64,000 nt of DNA from Motiliproteus coralliicola (GCF_003345655.1 NZ_QQOH01000002.1:1-64000), one strand, 5' to 3'. Counted from the first letter of the stretch, positions 32,342 to 43,900 are shown. Numbers and translations: made by a program. Notes: generated from the sequence alone by a model not told the origin.

Positions 32342-35300
32342 TAAGGCAAGCAAAAGGATAGGCTGGACGTGATGAATGGATGCGTGTTTAACCGCACGGC
32401 GGTACTGCTACTGAGCCTGCTGTTCAGTGTTCAGGTCTGGGCGGTGGGTGGCGTGACCACCGACAACGCCCGACCGTACTTCGCCACCGGCAAGCTCAAC
32501 GAGACCTTTACCGACCTGCGGGTCAAGGTACTGGGCGGCTATGTACGGGTGACCCGCTATTGGGAAGACGGTCGTTGGGTCTGGAACCGGCGCTGGAGCG
32601 ACCTGGAACCGGCCTGGGGCACGACCGAGGACTTGCATCCCAGCTCGTTCCGCCGTATCGACCAGCACTACCCGCAGGTGGTGGGTGGCGAGGCGATCCG
32701 CTACGAGAACCAGCTGACCTACACCATCGATTACCGTGACGCCGAGGACGAGTACCGTTGGCAGGACCGGCGCGGCAACCAGATCGACTACGCGATTGAG
32801 CGTGACGACAACGGTCGCATCCTGCGGGTCCCGATGCTGCGCTACCGCGACCGCAACGGCGTCACCGTCAGCGTCGAGCGAGACAGCGACGGCAATATCA
32901 CCACCGTGCGTGACCACCACGGCACCCCGGTGCTGACCTACCACTGGGAGCCGGCAACCACGGGTGGTGGGCAACGGCTGGCCAAGGTCAGCGACTACAG
33001 TGGCCGCGAGGTGCAGTACCAGTACGATAGCGAGGACCGCCTGACCGGGGTGATCGATCCGCGCGGTGAGACCTACCGTTATGACTACGCCACCGACGGC
33101 CAACTGGCTCGCTTTATCGACCCCAAAGACCAGGCGATCCAGTACCAGTTCAAACCCGCCAGCGAATCGGTCATCGCCCGGGTCGAAGTGGGCGACACCG
33201 TCTGCGAGTACACCCAGATCCGCGGCAGCGAACTGACCTCGCGGATCAACGCCGACGGGGTGGGGGATAGCTACGCTGTCAGCTACAACAAAGAGACCCG
33301 CCAGTTCACCACCACCGGTACCGACGCCACCGGCGTGGTGCGCGAGTGGCGCTATGACGAACACGGCCAACTGGTCAGCTACAGCCTGGGCGGTAACCGC
33401 CAGTACAGCACCCAGATCGTGCTGTCCGACAACTCCCTGGGGGTCGACAGCCTGGTGGCCCAGTACCAACCCAGCTACGGCATCACCGTCGTTGATATCG
33501 AGCGTGACGGGGTGGCGGGCAAGCACTGCTGGACCACCGATAGCTCCACGGTACGCTCACAACTGGGCGGTAACGACCTGATCTACGTAAAGCAGCGCAC
33601 CCGCACCGACCAGCTCGGGCGCAAGACCGTCACCGAGTACGACCAGTTCAAGAATCCGATCAAGGTCACCTACCCGGACGGCAGCACCCGCACCCGCAGC
33701 TACGATACCCAGCTGAGCTTGCTTCTGAGCGAGACCGGTCCGCGGGGCTTCACCACCACCTACGAGTACGACGCCAACGGCAACCTGCTGACCCTGACCG
33801 AAGCGATGGGCAGCAGCGAGCAGCGCATCACCCGCTACGAGTACGATCCCTACGGCCAGCGGATCAAACAGACCACCGGCGAATCCAGCGCCGGCAACAC
33901 CGAACTGGCTGTGACCCAGTGGCAGTACGACGCCTACGGCAACGTGATCCAAACCACCGACCCGCTGAACCACAGCACCCAATACCAACAATACGATGCC
34001 CTGGGTAACGCCCAACTGACGATCGACGCGGCCAACAAGAGCTGGACCCAAACCTACGACGCGGTGGGCAACCTGCTCAGCAGTGCCAACCCTTACGGCC
34101 AAAACGAAGCCTACAGCTACGATAAAGCCGGCAACCTGCAGACCCACACCGACACCAATACCGCGGTGACCCAACTGACCAGCAATGCCGATGGCCTGCC
34201 GCTGACCGTCACCGATGCCAGCGACCAACAGACCACTCTGGAGTACGACGGCGCCAACCGCCTCACCGCGCTGATCGACGCCAACGGCCACCGCCGCTAC
34301 CGCAGCTACGACGATGCCGGCCGTCTGGCCAGCCAGACCGATGGGCTGGGTAACCAGACTCGCTTCAGCTACCGCGACGAACGGCTCGACTCGATCCACT
34401 ACCCCACCTTCGAACAGCAGCTGGACTACGACAGCCGTGACCGGATCAACAGCACCACCCAGCAGGCCGACAACCTCAACCTGCTGCGCCGCTTCGGCTA
34501 CGACCCTGACGGTAACGAAACCCAGGCTATCGACGCCAACGGCAACCCGACCCAACGGGCCTACGATGCGCTGAACCGGCTGATCAGTCTGACCGACGCC
34601 GACGGCGGCCTCACCCGCTTTAGCTACGATGCCCGTGACAACCTCACCGAAGTGACCGACCCGGAAGGGCGGATCACCCAATATACCTATACCCTGCGCG
34701 GCCAACTGGCCGAAGAGATCAAAGCCGGGGCCAACCCCACTAGCCGCGATTACCAGTACGACAGCCGCGGCAACCTGATCCAGGAAACCAACCCGGATAA
34801 CGAACAGGTCCAATATCGCTATGATGACGCCAACCGGCTGACCGAGACCCGCCTCTACGCCCAGGCCGGCGAGGCCAACCCGATCAAGGTCGTGACCTAC
34901 CACTACAACGATCAGGACCAATACACCGGCTACAGCCAGGCGGCGGGCAGCGCCGGCAGCGGCCAGACCGCCGACATCCGCGCTCACAGCGAAACCTACC
35001 GCTACAACGCCCTAAACCAGCTGACCGACGTCACCGTCGACTTCGGGTTGTTCCAGAAAAGCTATAGCTACACCTATCACCCCAACGGCCTGAAACAGAG
35101 CTACACCAACCCCGAAGGGGTCACCTACCAGTACCACTACAACGCCAACAACCAGCTCGAAGCGGTGCTGATCCCCGGCGTCGGGCAGCTGGCCTACAGC
35201 GACTTCGACTGGCAACAACCGCAAACCCTGACGCTGCCGGGCGGCAACACCATCCGTTACCAGTACGACCCGCTGCAGCGCCAACAAAGCCGCACCCTGT

Positions 35301-36084
35301 ACGATGCCGCCGACACCACACTGGCCAACGCCATCACCGCCTACGACAACGAAAGCAACATCACCGCGATCCAACGCGAGCACGGTGACTACCGCTTCAA
35401 CTACGACAACCAATACCGCCTGACCGGGGCCGACTACCCGGTGAGCAGCGAACTCCCTGACCAGGAAGCGTTCGGCTACGATGGCGTAGGTAACCGAACT
35501 CAACACCAAACCACCAGCGCCAGCTACAACGACCAGAACCAACTGACCGAGCAGGACAGTGGCTGGAACTACAGCTACAACCCGAACGGCCACACCACCC
35601 AGAAAAGCTACAGCGGCAGCGAGCCGATCAATGGCCCGCAAACCATCGACTACGTCTACAACCGCGAAGAGCGGCTGATCGCGGTACGCCACGACAGTGT
35701 CACCGTGGCCGAGTACGCCTACGACCCCTACGGCCGACGGATAAAGAAAACCGCCGATGGCAACACCACCTACTACTTCTACACCGACCAGGGCCTGAGC
35801 GCGGAATACGATGCAACCGGCAGCCTGATCAAGGAATACCACTTTATGCCGGGAGGCACCTGGGGCACCAACCCCCAGTTCCAGCGCACGGCCGACAACA
35901 CCATCTATTACTACCAGAACGACCACCTGGGCACGCCACAACGGCTGATCGCGGCCAGCGGGGTGGTGGTGTGGGAAGCGCGCTACGAGGCGTTCGGCAA
36001 AGCGACCATCATTAAGGAAACCATCAGCAACAATCTACGGTTCCCGGGGCAGTACTATGATGGTGAGACGGGGCTGCATCAGAA
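32336..36084 (+). repeat. direct repeat copy 1 (RHS core), 3749 bp
   Basis: This segment recurs at 45291-49039 with a constant offset of 12,955 bp. It covers the ribosome-binding region and the first ~1239 codons of the RHS gene. I saw no difference between the copies wherever I compared them, including translations in all forward and reverse frames. Identity starts at GCGGGGTAAGG and ends after GCATCAGAA; after that the copies differ at scattered positions and then entirely. Confidence 0.95.
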
Positions 36085-36559
36085 TTACTTTAGGGACTAC
36101 GATCCCAGTACGGGAAGATACATTCAGGCAGATCCGATTGGTGTTTTGGGTAGAACTGTTGATCCAGAGTTAGTGTTTCATCAAAATATTGGGAAGTTTT
36201 TTTTGTTTTCTGAGAGGAAAATAAATCATTTGTATGATTATTCAATACAAAATCCATTATCTAATATGGACCCCTATGGATTACTTTCGTGCACTTTGAA
36301 GCTAAAGAAGTGTCGAGTTCAGTGTGCAAGAAGACTAGGACAAACATCTCCTTGTTGGATCAAGTGCGAAGAATCGTATGGGGCGCTATCTAGCTGCAAG
36401 GATGAGCCCACAAAAAAAGAAGAGCCGTTGAATATGGATCCTGAGCCAGATCCATTAACTCCTGACTGTACGTTTGAAAAATGGAAAGCGGGGCTATGTA
36501 ATGAGAGCAATAATGGCGGTGCTTTTAATACTGTTGAGTCATATGTTATTTGCACATGA
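32369..36559 (+). CDS. Sec-exported RHS/YD-repeat protein with variable Cys-rich tip (RHS1)
   Basis: The 1396-aa product starts with a Sec signal (MNGCVFNRTAVLLLSLLFSVQVWA, cleavage after VWA). Next is an RHS N-terminal domain (TDLRVKVLGGYVRVTRYWED). Many YD repeats follow (for example YEYDANGNLLTLTEA, YSYDKAGNLQTHTD, FSYDARDNLTEVTDPEGRI), predicted to build the RHS cage. The core ends with YYYQNDHLGTPQRLI, FPGQYYDGETGLHQNYFRDYD and the conserved Y-I-Q-A-DPIG at residues 1255-1258. The tip (1259-1396) is AT-rich, with repeated cysteines (KKCRVQCARR, SPCWIKCEES) and no toxin family I recognise. Start is GTG 32369 or ATG 32372, after AAGGA. No PAAR or VgrG region is present, so T6SS delivery is unlikely. 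Confidence 0.93.
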   Translation: MMNGCVFNRTAVLLLSLLFSVQVWAVGGVTTDNARPYFATGKLNETFTDLRVKVLGGYVRVTRYWEDGRWVWNRRWSDLEPAWGTTEDLHPSSFRRIDQHYPQVVGGEAIRYENQLTYTIDYRDAEDEYRWQDRRGNQIDYAIERDDNGRILRVPMLRYRDRNGVTVSVERDSDGNITTVRDHHGTPVLTYHWEPATTGGGQRLAKVSDYSGREVQYQYDSEDRLTGVIDPRGETYRYDYATDGQLARFIDPKDQAIQYQFKPASESVIARVEVGDTVCEYTQIRGSELTSRINADGVGDSYAVSYNKETRQFTTTGTDATGVVREWRYDEHGQLVSYSLGGNRQYSTQIVLSDNSLGVDSLVAQYQPSYGITVVDIERDGVAGKHCWTTDSSTVRSQLGGNDLIYVKQRTRTDQLGRKTVTEYDQFKNPIKVTYPDGSTRTRSYDTQLSLLLSETGPRGFTTTYEYDANGNLLTLTEAMGSSEQRITRYEYDPYGQRIKQTTGESSAGNTELAVTQWQYDAYGNVIQTTDPLNHSTQYQQYDALGNAQLTIDAANKSWTQTYDAVGNLLSSANPYGQNEAYSYDKAGNLQTHTDTNTAVTQLTSNADGLPLTVTDASDQQTTLEYDGANRLTALIDANGHRRYRSYDDAGRLASQTDGLGNQTRFSYRDERLDSIHYPTFEQQLDYDSRDRINSTTQQADNLNLLRRFGYDPDGNETQAIDANGNPTQRAYDALNRLISLTDADGGLTRFSYDARDNLTEVTDPEGRITQYTYTLRGQLAEEIKAGANPTSRDYQYDSRGNLIQETNPDNEQVQYRYDDANRLTETRLYAQAGEANPIKVVTYHYNDQDQYTGYSQAAGSAGSGQTADIRAHSETYRYNALNQLTDVTVDFGLFQKSYSYTYHPNGLKQSYTNPEGVTYQYHYNANNQLEAVLIPGVGQLAYSDFDWQQPQTLTLPGGNTIRYQYDPLQRQQSRTLYDAADTTLANAITAYDNESNITAIQREHGDYRFNYDNQYRLTGADYPVSSELPDQEAFGYDGVGNRTQHQTTSASYNDQNQLTEQDSGWNYSYNPNGHTTQKSYSGSEPINGPQTIDYVYNREERLIAVRHDSVTVAEYAYDPYGRRIKKTADGNTTYYFYTDQGLSAEYDATGSLIKEYHFMPGGTWGTNPQFQRTADNTIYYYQNDHLGTPQRLIAASGVVVWEARYEAFGKATIIKETISNNLRFPGQYYDGETGLHQNYFRDYDPSTGRYIQADPIGVLGRTVDPELVFHQNIGKFFLFSERKINHLYDYSIQNPLSNMDPYGLLSCTLKLKKCRVQCARRLGQTSPCWIKCEESYGALSSCKDEPTKKEEPLNMDPEPDPLTPDCTFEKWKAGLCNESNNGGAFNTVESYVICT

Positions 36560-37019
36560 ATTAGAAGGAGAGTGGATTTTAGATCAAGATAAAACAAGAT
36601 TTTTTGGGCAAGAAAATATACAGAAATCATCTCTGCGAAGTGCGCTGATGAAATGTATGTTTGAAAATATGAAGCTTTATTTTAAAGAGAGCAAAGCTGC
36701 TTTTGTTGTAGATACACATGAGTGCACACACAGTTCTAATACTGCTGATATTAAAGGTGGAATTGAAGAATACTTATACCAAGTTGTTTATTCTGGGTCT
36801 AATCAGACGGTTCTATTATTAACACATGAGAGAGAAAAAGAAGTAAGTGTGGAAGTTGTTAACTGGACTGGTTTTAATTCATTTTGGATTGGGAGCTTTT
36901 ATGATGATGCTGCGTATAAGTTTTTTTACAAGTTAAAAACTAAAGGAACCAAGGCGAACCAAGAATCAAAGGGGTCAGACCCCATTGAAAAAGGATTGAA
37001 CAATAAAAAGGAGCCATAG
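36501..37019 (+). CDS. small exported protein, candidate cognate partner/immunity of RHS1 tip
   Basis: ATG 36501 lies inside the last 59 bp of the RHS1 gene in another frame and yields 172 aa. The start MRAIMAVLLILLSHMLFAHE is a convincing Sec signal with cleavage near FAH/E. The mature part begins ELEGEWILDQDKTRFFGQEN, a pattern reminiscent of lipocalin-like beta barrels, but I cannot assign a family. GC is low, like the RHS1 tip. The C-terminal ~25 codons (KGTKANQESKGSDPIEK) run into a REP palindrome, so the original end may have been replaced. Position directly after an RHS tip is the classic place for an immunity gene; that function is inferred. Confidence 0.6.
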   Translation: MRAIMAVLLILLSHMLFAHELEGEWILDQDKTRFFGQENIQKSSLRSALMKCMFENMKLYFKESKAAFVVDTHECTHSSNTADIKGGIEEYLYQVVYSGSNQTVLLLTHEREKEVSVEVVNWTGFNSFWIGSFYDDAAYKFFYKLKTKGTKANQESKGSDPIEKGLNNKKEP

Positions 37020-37070
37020 GGAAATGGCACGATTAAAGCGGTTGGTATTACCGGGTCAGCCTCATCATAC
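36968..37070 (+). pseudogene. truncated 5' remnant of a RAYT (REP-associated transposase) with leader palindrome
   Basis: The palindrome GGGGTCAGACCCC (36971-36983) and a ~40-bp leader precede ATG 37024. From there 15 codons encode MARLKRLVLPGQPHH, identical to the start of the intact RAYT at 37133. The reading then breaks (ACG AAC CAA AGG) into a second copy of the palindrome and leader. It looks as if the downstream element inserted into codon 16 of this one. Confidence 0.88.
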
Positions 37071-37073
37071 GAA

Positions 37074-37132
37074 CCAAAGGGGTCAGACCCCATTGAAAAG
37101 GATTAAAACAATAAAAAGGGAGCCATAGGGAG
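37074..37132 (+). repeat. REP palindrome and leader of the intact RAYT
   Basis: Palindrome GGGGTCAGACCCC at 37079-37091 is followed by CATTGAAAAGGATT, CAATAAAAAGGGAGCC and ATAGGGAG directly before the RAYT start. It nearly duplicates the leader at 36968-37023, and its inverted counterpart lies at 37845-37864. Confidence 0.88.
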
Positions 37133-37831
37133 ATGGCGAGACTTAAGCGGTTGGTACTGCCGGGGCAGCCTCACCATGTAATCGTAAGGGGCAATAACCG
37201 TCAGGCAGTGTTTGTGACCGACGAGGATTACCGGTTCTATCTGGAAAAGTTGGTTGAGCTGTGTGAGCGGTACCGGTGTGCGATCCATGCCTATGTGTTG
37301 ATGACCAATCACGTGCACCTGTTGGTTACACCGGATACCAAAGATGGCCTGGGTAGGTTGATGCAGGGCATGGGGCGCTATTACGTACGCTATTTCAACC
37401 ATTGCTACCGGCGTACGGGTGCGTTGTGGGAGGGCCGCTTCAAGTCGGCTCCGGTGGATAGTGAGCGTTATCTGCTGACCTGCTACCGCTATATCGAGCT
37501 CAATCCGGTGCGGGCCGCGATGGTGGAACACCCGGCTCAGTATCCCTGGTCGAGCTATCGCAGCAACGGTTTGGGAGAGGACGATCCGGTAGTAATACCG
37601 CACCCGTTATTTCAGGCGCTGGGGCAGGGTGATAAGGAAAGACAAGTTGCGTATAAGGCGTTGTTTGATAGAGCGATAGATCCCAAGGACGAGGCGGAGA
37701 TCCGTTGGAATACCGCTAAATCCTGGGCCATCGGCGATACGCGGTTTAAGGAACAGATTGAACAGGCTACCGCACGTGCGGCATCTCCCCGACCGAGGGG
37801 CGGTCGGCGGCGAGGGGCCGCCAAGCAGTAA
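37133..37831 (+). mobile_element. REP-associated tyrosine transposase (RAYT, Y1/IS200-like)
   Basis: This 232-aa intact protein starts MARLKRLVLPGQPHHVIVRG. It has the HUH nuclease motif in MTNHVHLLVTP and the LNPVRAAMVEHPAQYPWSSY segment typical of the Transposase_17/RAYT family. The catalytic tyrosine is probably in CYRYIELNP. Such enzymes cut and join REP palindromes as single strands and are usually single-copy domesticated transposases. Inverted REP sequences flank the gene (37079-37091 and 37852-37864). It sits exactly between cassette 1 and cassette 2, and a decayed relative ends cassette 2. Confidence 0.93.
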
Positions 37832-37844
37832 ACAAGTTTCAAGG

Positions 37845-37908
37845 TTTCAATGGGGTCTGACCCCCATTGAAAGGAATAAATAGGACTAATGGAGTCTGAC
37901 CCCGAAAG
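37845..37908. repeat. inverted REP palindromes 3' of RAYT
   Basis: TTTCAATGGGGTCTGACCCC (37845-37864) is the reverse complement of the upstream element's palindrome plus CATTGAAA. A second variant, GGAGTCTGACCCC, is at 37891-37903 and runs into CGAAAGGGGC. Left and right palindromes in opposite orientation around the RAYT resemble a BIME-type arrangement. Confidence 0.88.
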
Positions 37909-37931
37909 GGGCTTGAAGGGACGTAAGCAGA

Positions 37932-40900
37932 ATGGGATATCAACGACTCTGGCAGGGATGCGTGGCCATCTGTCTACTGGTGCTGAACGTGGGCATGGCC
38001 GGTGGTGTGCAGGCGGCGGAGCAGGGCCAGCAACTGTGCGCCAACGTCAAGATCGAGATTCGCCAAGAGCTGGCGCTGGAACGTCAGGGCTTTGAGGCCT
38101 CGATGCGGATCACCAACAGCCTGGATAGTTTTTCAATTGACGATATCAGCGTCACGGTTAACTTCGCCGATGCCGCCGGCAACTCGGTGGTGGCCAGCTC
38201 CGACACCAACGCCAACGGGGTTCACTTCTTTATAGACGTAGACGACTCCCAGGGCGTCAGCCAGTTGGCGACCAGCGCCGACGGCGAAGTCACCTACGGC
38301 AGCATCGCCCCGAAAGACGCTGGGGTGATCCGTTGGTTGATTATTCCGACCAGTGAGGCCGCCGGCCAGCTTCAGGAAGGCAGCCTCTATCTGGTGGGGG
38401 CAACCCTCAGCTACAGCTACGGTGGTACTGTCGAAACCGTGCAGGTGGCACCCGATTCCATCGTGGTCAAACCTCAGCCAGCCTTGGCGCTGGATTATTT
38501 TCTGACCAAGGAGGTAATCGCAAACGATGCCTTTACGCCGGAAACAGAACCGCCTCAGCCGTACACGCTGGGCCTGCGTATCTCCAATAACGGCTACGGC
38601 CCCGCCAACCACGTCAAGATTGATTCGGCCCAGCCTGAGATCATCAAAAATGATGCTCAGCTTGCGGTGGATTTTCGAATTCTCGGCAGCTACCTGGGTG
38701 ACCAGCCCGCCAGCCCCAGTCTGTTAATCGACTTTGGTACCTTAGAGCCGCAACAGGTTCGTGCCGGGCGCTGGATTATGGAATCGACCGAGTCCGGAGA
38801 ATTTCAGTCGATCGATGTCAACTTCACCCATGCCGATGAATTGGGCGGGGCGTTAACCTCGCTGTTGAGCGATCCTAACGAATACTTGTTGGTTAAGGAT
38901 GTGCGGGTCGATCTGGCGGGGCGTGACGCCGTCAACGACTTTCTGGCAGAGGACGCCGCCGGTGATCTTTACGTGTTTGAATCCGAACGCACCAACCTGA
39001 CCGGCCCGTTCTGTGACGACTGTGTTGCGGTAAGCCAGCTGGCAGCGACTTTGGGAGCCGAGAGCGGCAGTAGCCGCCCTCTGAGTTTTAGCGCTGTTGC
39101 CGGCTTCAATTATATCCAGGTGGCCGACCCCTATCAGGGCAGCAAGGTACTGGCCCGGGCGGTGCGTAGTGACGGCAAGGTGCTACCCGAGGCCAATGCC
39201 TGGCTGTCAAAGACTCGCGCCGCCGACGGCATCGCCTTTGATCACTATATCAATCTGTTCGACAGCAACAGCAGTGGCAGTTACAACCTGCAGTTTACCG
39301 ATAGCGTGGAGGTCCCTCAGGCGCCGGTGATGCAGACGATTTCCGATCGCAGTGCCTATGAGGGAGGGCAGTTGAACTTCCTGGTTCAATCGTTCGACCC
39401 CAATGGCACGGTGCCGTCGCTGACCCTGGACCGCTTACCAGCCGGCGCCAGCTTCACCGATCAAGGCAATGGTTCCGGGGTGTTCAGTTGGTATCCCCAA
39501 CCGGGACAGGCCGGTGACTATACGGTGCGCTTCAGCGCCAGCGACGGCACCCTGCAGAGCCAGATGGAGGTGGCGATCACGGTTAATCCTGCCGATGACA
39601 AGGATGGGGATGGTCTGAGCGATAGTTGGGAGCTGGAGCATTTCGGTAACCTCGATCGTGATGGGGCCGGTGACTACGATGAGGACGGCCGTAGTGATCA
39701 GGCCGAGCACGATAACGGATCCGACCCGCTGGTAGCCGAACTCTCGCTAGGGGCACCCCAGATTCTGAGCCCGATCTATGACGCGGAAGTCCTGGCCGAT
39801 GCCGTCGCTCCGCTATTGCCGACCCTGAGTGTTAGCAACGGTGCTCACGCGCCCAGCCAGGTTGCCCGTTATCAGTTTGAGGTCTATAGCGATGCCTCGT
39901 TGACGACGCTGGTAGCCAGCGCATTGGTCGATGAAGGCGGCGTCAGTACCGCGTGGGCGGTGAGCCAGGATGATCTGGCCGACGGCCAGGGCTTTGGCGA
40001 TAACCAACTCTATTATTGGCGTGCCCGTACCGAAGATACCTCCGGCGTTACGCTGGCCAGCGAGTGGGTCAGCAGTCGCTTCTTTGTTAATACCGCCAAT
40101 GAGGCCCCCAGCGCGCCGAAAGTCAGTCAGCCGGCGCTCGATGCTCTGGTGCCGACCCTGCAACCGCAGTTGGAGGTGACTAACGCGACGGATAGTGATC
40201 GCGATAGCCTCAGTTATGGCTTTGAGCTATTTGCCGCCGATGATACGGCTAATCCGCTCTATCGCGTTGCTGGTCTGCCAGAGGGCGACAATGGGGTCAC
40301 CCACTGGCAGGTTCCCGTTGCGCTGGCTGAGGACGGTGCCTATCTGTGGCATGCCTGGGCCGAGGATGAGCATGGCCTACGTACAACCGGTGAGCAGGCT
40401 GCGTTTCTGATCAGTACCCTGAACTATGCCCCCAGTGCGCCGACCCTGGCCAGCCCGACCGACGGGCAACAGGTAAACATGCTCAATGCCGACAACGGGC
40501 TGAGTCTGACGGTGAATAACGGCAGTGATCCGGAATATCAGTCGCTGAATTATCGGTTTGAGCTGGATCGGGTTAATACCTTTGACAGCCCTGCCCTGAT
40601 GCAGTCCGCTCCCCAGGCTGAAGCTGTTGATCAGACCGCTTGGGCGGTAAGCGGGCTTGAAGAGAATGCTTACTATTACTGGCGGGTCAAGGCCAACGAC
40701 GGTGAGGTGGACAGCGCCTGGGTTTCGGGCAGCTTTTTTGTCAATACCAGTAACGAAGCTCCCAGCATGCCCATCGCGGTCAATCCCGGTGTCGATGCGA
40801 TGGTGGAAAGCTTGCGACCGGTGTTTGAGGTATCCCCGGCCCAGGATCCGGACTCCAGCTCGCTGGAGTACCGCTTTGAGGTTTATCAGGACAACAGCCT

Positions 40901-43900
40901 GAATACGTTGGTCGCAACCGGCAGCGAGCCAACCCGGATATGGTCGCCGGGCTTTGAGTTAGCCGACAAGCGCGAATATTACTGGCGTTTCCAGGTTGCC
41001 GACGAGCAGGGGGCGGTCAGTAGCTGGAGCGCTTTGCAGCGTTTCGCTGTCAATGAGAGTGGCCATAACAGCCCGCCGACATTGAATTTTGTGCTGCCCA
41101 GCCAAGCCCAAGTCGTGGATGAGCCGGAGGTGTTGATTCAGTGGATCGACAGCGACCCCGACAGCGCTGCCGTTATTGATCTGTATTACAGTCCCGACGG
41201 ACTGAATCGGACCTTGATCGTCGCTGGACTTAGTGAAGATGGTGACGGTGGAGATGATCAGTATCGCTGGAATGCGGCCGCATTGCCTCCGGGTTATTAC
41301 CGCATCAGCGCCGATATCAGCGATGGCGATACGGTCGTTACCGTGGACGGTTGCTGCGAGATTCAGGTGCCGGTCCAGAATAAGGCGCTGACGATTACTC
41401 CACCGGCGAGTCTGATTACCGATGAGACCGGTACCCACTGGCTTGAAGTGCAGGTTGGTCTTGATCAACCGCTGGCTCCCGGCACCAGTCTGACTCTGAG
41501 TTATGCCCTCAGCGATGAGAGTGAGGCCAAATTGGTGGGGCCGTCGCAGCTTTTCTTCAGCGCTGACACCTGGAACCAGCCTCAGATCCTGAGAATCCAG
41601 GGCGTCGATGACTGTGAAATCGATGGTAACCAGCCGTTCAGTCTGATGTTCCAACCGGTGGTTAGCGATGACGGGGCTTACGACGGCTACCTGCCCACGG
41701 GCCTGAGTCTGACCAATCAGGACAATGAGCAGGCAGGCCAGACTCTGTTTATCTGCGATTATCAGCTGGTTGATCAGACGCCGGTGGCGGGAACGAATTT
41801 AACCGATTACGGCTATCGGGCTCGACTGGTCAATCGTGGAGGGGCGCTGGATGGCGCGACAGCGCTGCTGACCGTGCTGGATTCGAGCATACCCGGTGCT
41901 GATACGCAGCTGATCGGAACGGGGGCTCTTAGCTTTGGATCGTTAATAACAGGTATTACCGAAGGCAGTATTGAGACCTTTATACTGCGTCATCCCAGTA
42001 ATACAGTGCTGGACGCCGGCCGACTGAGCTGGGCCATTACCCCGGGTAATAATCTGGTGGTGCTCGAAGGCGGTGATGAAATTGACCACCTAAGGGGCGG
42101 CGATGGCAACGACGTGATGCAAGGTCATGCCGGCAACGACACCCTCTATGGTGGACAGGGTAACGATACCCTGGTAGGCGGCAGTGGTGCCGATGCGCTC
42201 CATGGCGAAAGCGGTGACGACCGGTTCCTGATCAGCGGTGACGACCCTTATGCTGACGCGGTCTACGGTGGCGGCGGTTACGATGTGATCGAAGGCGGGA
42301 GCGGCAACGACGCGATCCGACTATCGGCAATCAGAGACGTAGAAAAGATCGATGGCCAAGGCGGGACGGACATCATCTACGGCACCAATAACAACGATAA
42401 TCTGAGCTTCACCAACGTAGAGTTGGTGGGCATCAATGCCATTGACATGCTTGCGGGCGACGACACTCTCCACGGCAGTGCCGGTAACGACACCATTATT
42501 GGTAATGGCGGTTCTGACACCTTATACGGTGGTGGTGGCGACGATACTTTCGTCGTTCATGGTGTTGATAGTGGTGCTGATTTAGTCAACGGCGGTGACG
42601 GAATCGATCAGATCTTGGGCGGCAGCTCGAACGATACAATACGTTTGAGAAGCTACACCAATAGCAGTCGGGTTGAGGTTATCGATGGTGGGCTTGGCGT
42701 TAATATTATCGAGGGCACCAGCGGCAATAACAGGTTGGAATTCAGCAATACGGAGCTACTGAATATCGAGCGTATCGATGGCCTAGCCGGTGACGACACG
42801 CTGCGGGGCTCTCAAGGCGATGACGTAATCGTGGGCGGTGACGGCACTGATTACCTCTTTGGTAACGGTGGCGATGATCGTTTTTTGATAACGACAAGTG
42901 ATAGTGGCTTGGATCGCTACTATGGCGGCGACGGGTTCGATGAGCTGGTAGGTACAGTTTTTGATGATGTAATACAGCTACCCATTTATAGAAGCACTGG
43001 CCGTGTTGAGCGGATCGATGGCGGTGGCGGGTTGAATCAAATAGTTGGCTCAACAAACGATGATCATATGGACTTTAGCAGTACGGAGCTTGTTGGTATT
43101 ACCTTGATCGACGGTTTGACTGGTGATGACTTGATCTATGGCAGCCAAGCGGCAGATGTAATCATTGGAGGCTCAGGGAGTGATCAGTTGTATGGCGAAG
43201 GTGGTGATGATCGTTTTCTATTTAGTGCTGGAGATACTGGCTATGACCGCTATTACGGTGGGGAAGGCTATGATCGCTTAGAAGGCACAGATGGAGATGA
43301 CGATATTCCTATGCAGCTTTATAGAGATGCGTCTGTCATTGAGGAAATTGATGGCGGTACAGGGATTAACCGAATCATAGGTTCCGCGGGTGATGATGCT
43401 CTCGACTTTGCAGGAACGAAACTTACGGCTATCAGTGAAATCAATGGGTTGGAAGGTGATGATCGGCTCTACGGAAGTGCAGAAGCGGATGTGATTATTG
43501 GTGGTCAGGGTACCGATCGGCTCTATGGACGAGGAGGCAATGATCGTTTTCTCCTTAGTGCCGAAGATACTGGGTATGACACTTATATCGGAAACGAAGG
43601 GGTGGATCGAATAGAAGGTACTAACGGTGACGATGTAATTCGACTTTGGCACTTTACCAGCTATTTCACGGTTGAGGAGATTGATGGCGCAGGCGGTAAC
43701 GATATTATCGTTGGATCGACGGGCGGCAACACATTAGATTTCCGAGATACCACACTGATCGGCATCAATTTGATTGATGGCGAAGCCGGTAACGATAAAA
43801 TCTACGGTAGTGCTCAGGCGGATATAATCAGAGGTGGTGAGGGTAGTGATAACCTGTATGGTGAAGGTGGGGATGATCGGTTTGAATTTACCGCCGGTGA

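Noticed and set aside
32408-35941. Long minus-strand open frames (up to ~476 codons) opposite RHS1, and the same opposite RHS2 at 45363-48896
   Set aside because: They arise from the repetitive, high-GC RHS codons; they have low-complexity Val/Gly/Ala composition and no ribosome-binding sites or family motifs.
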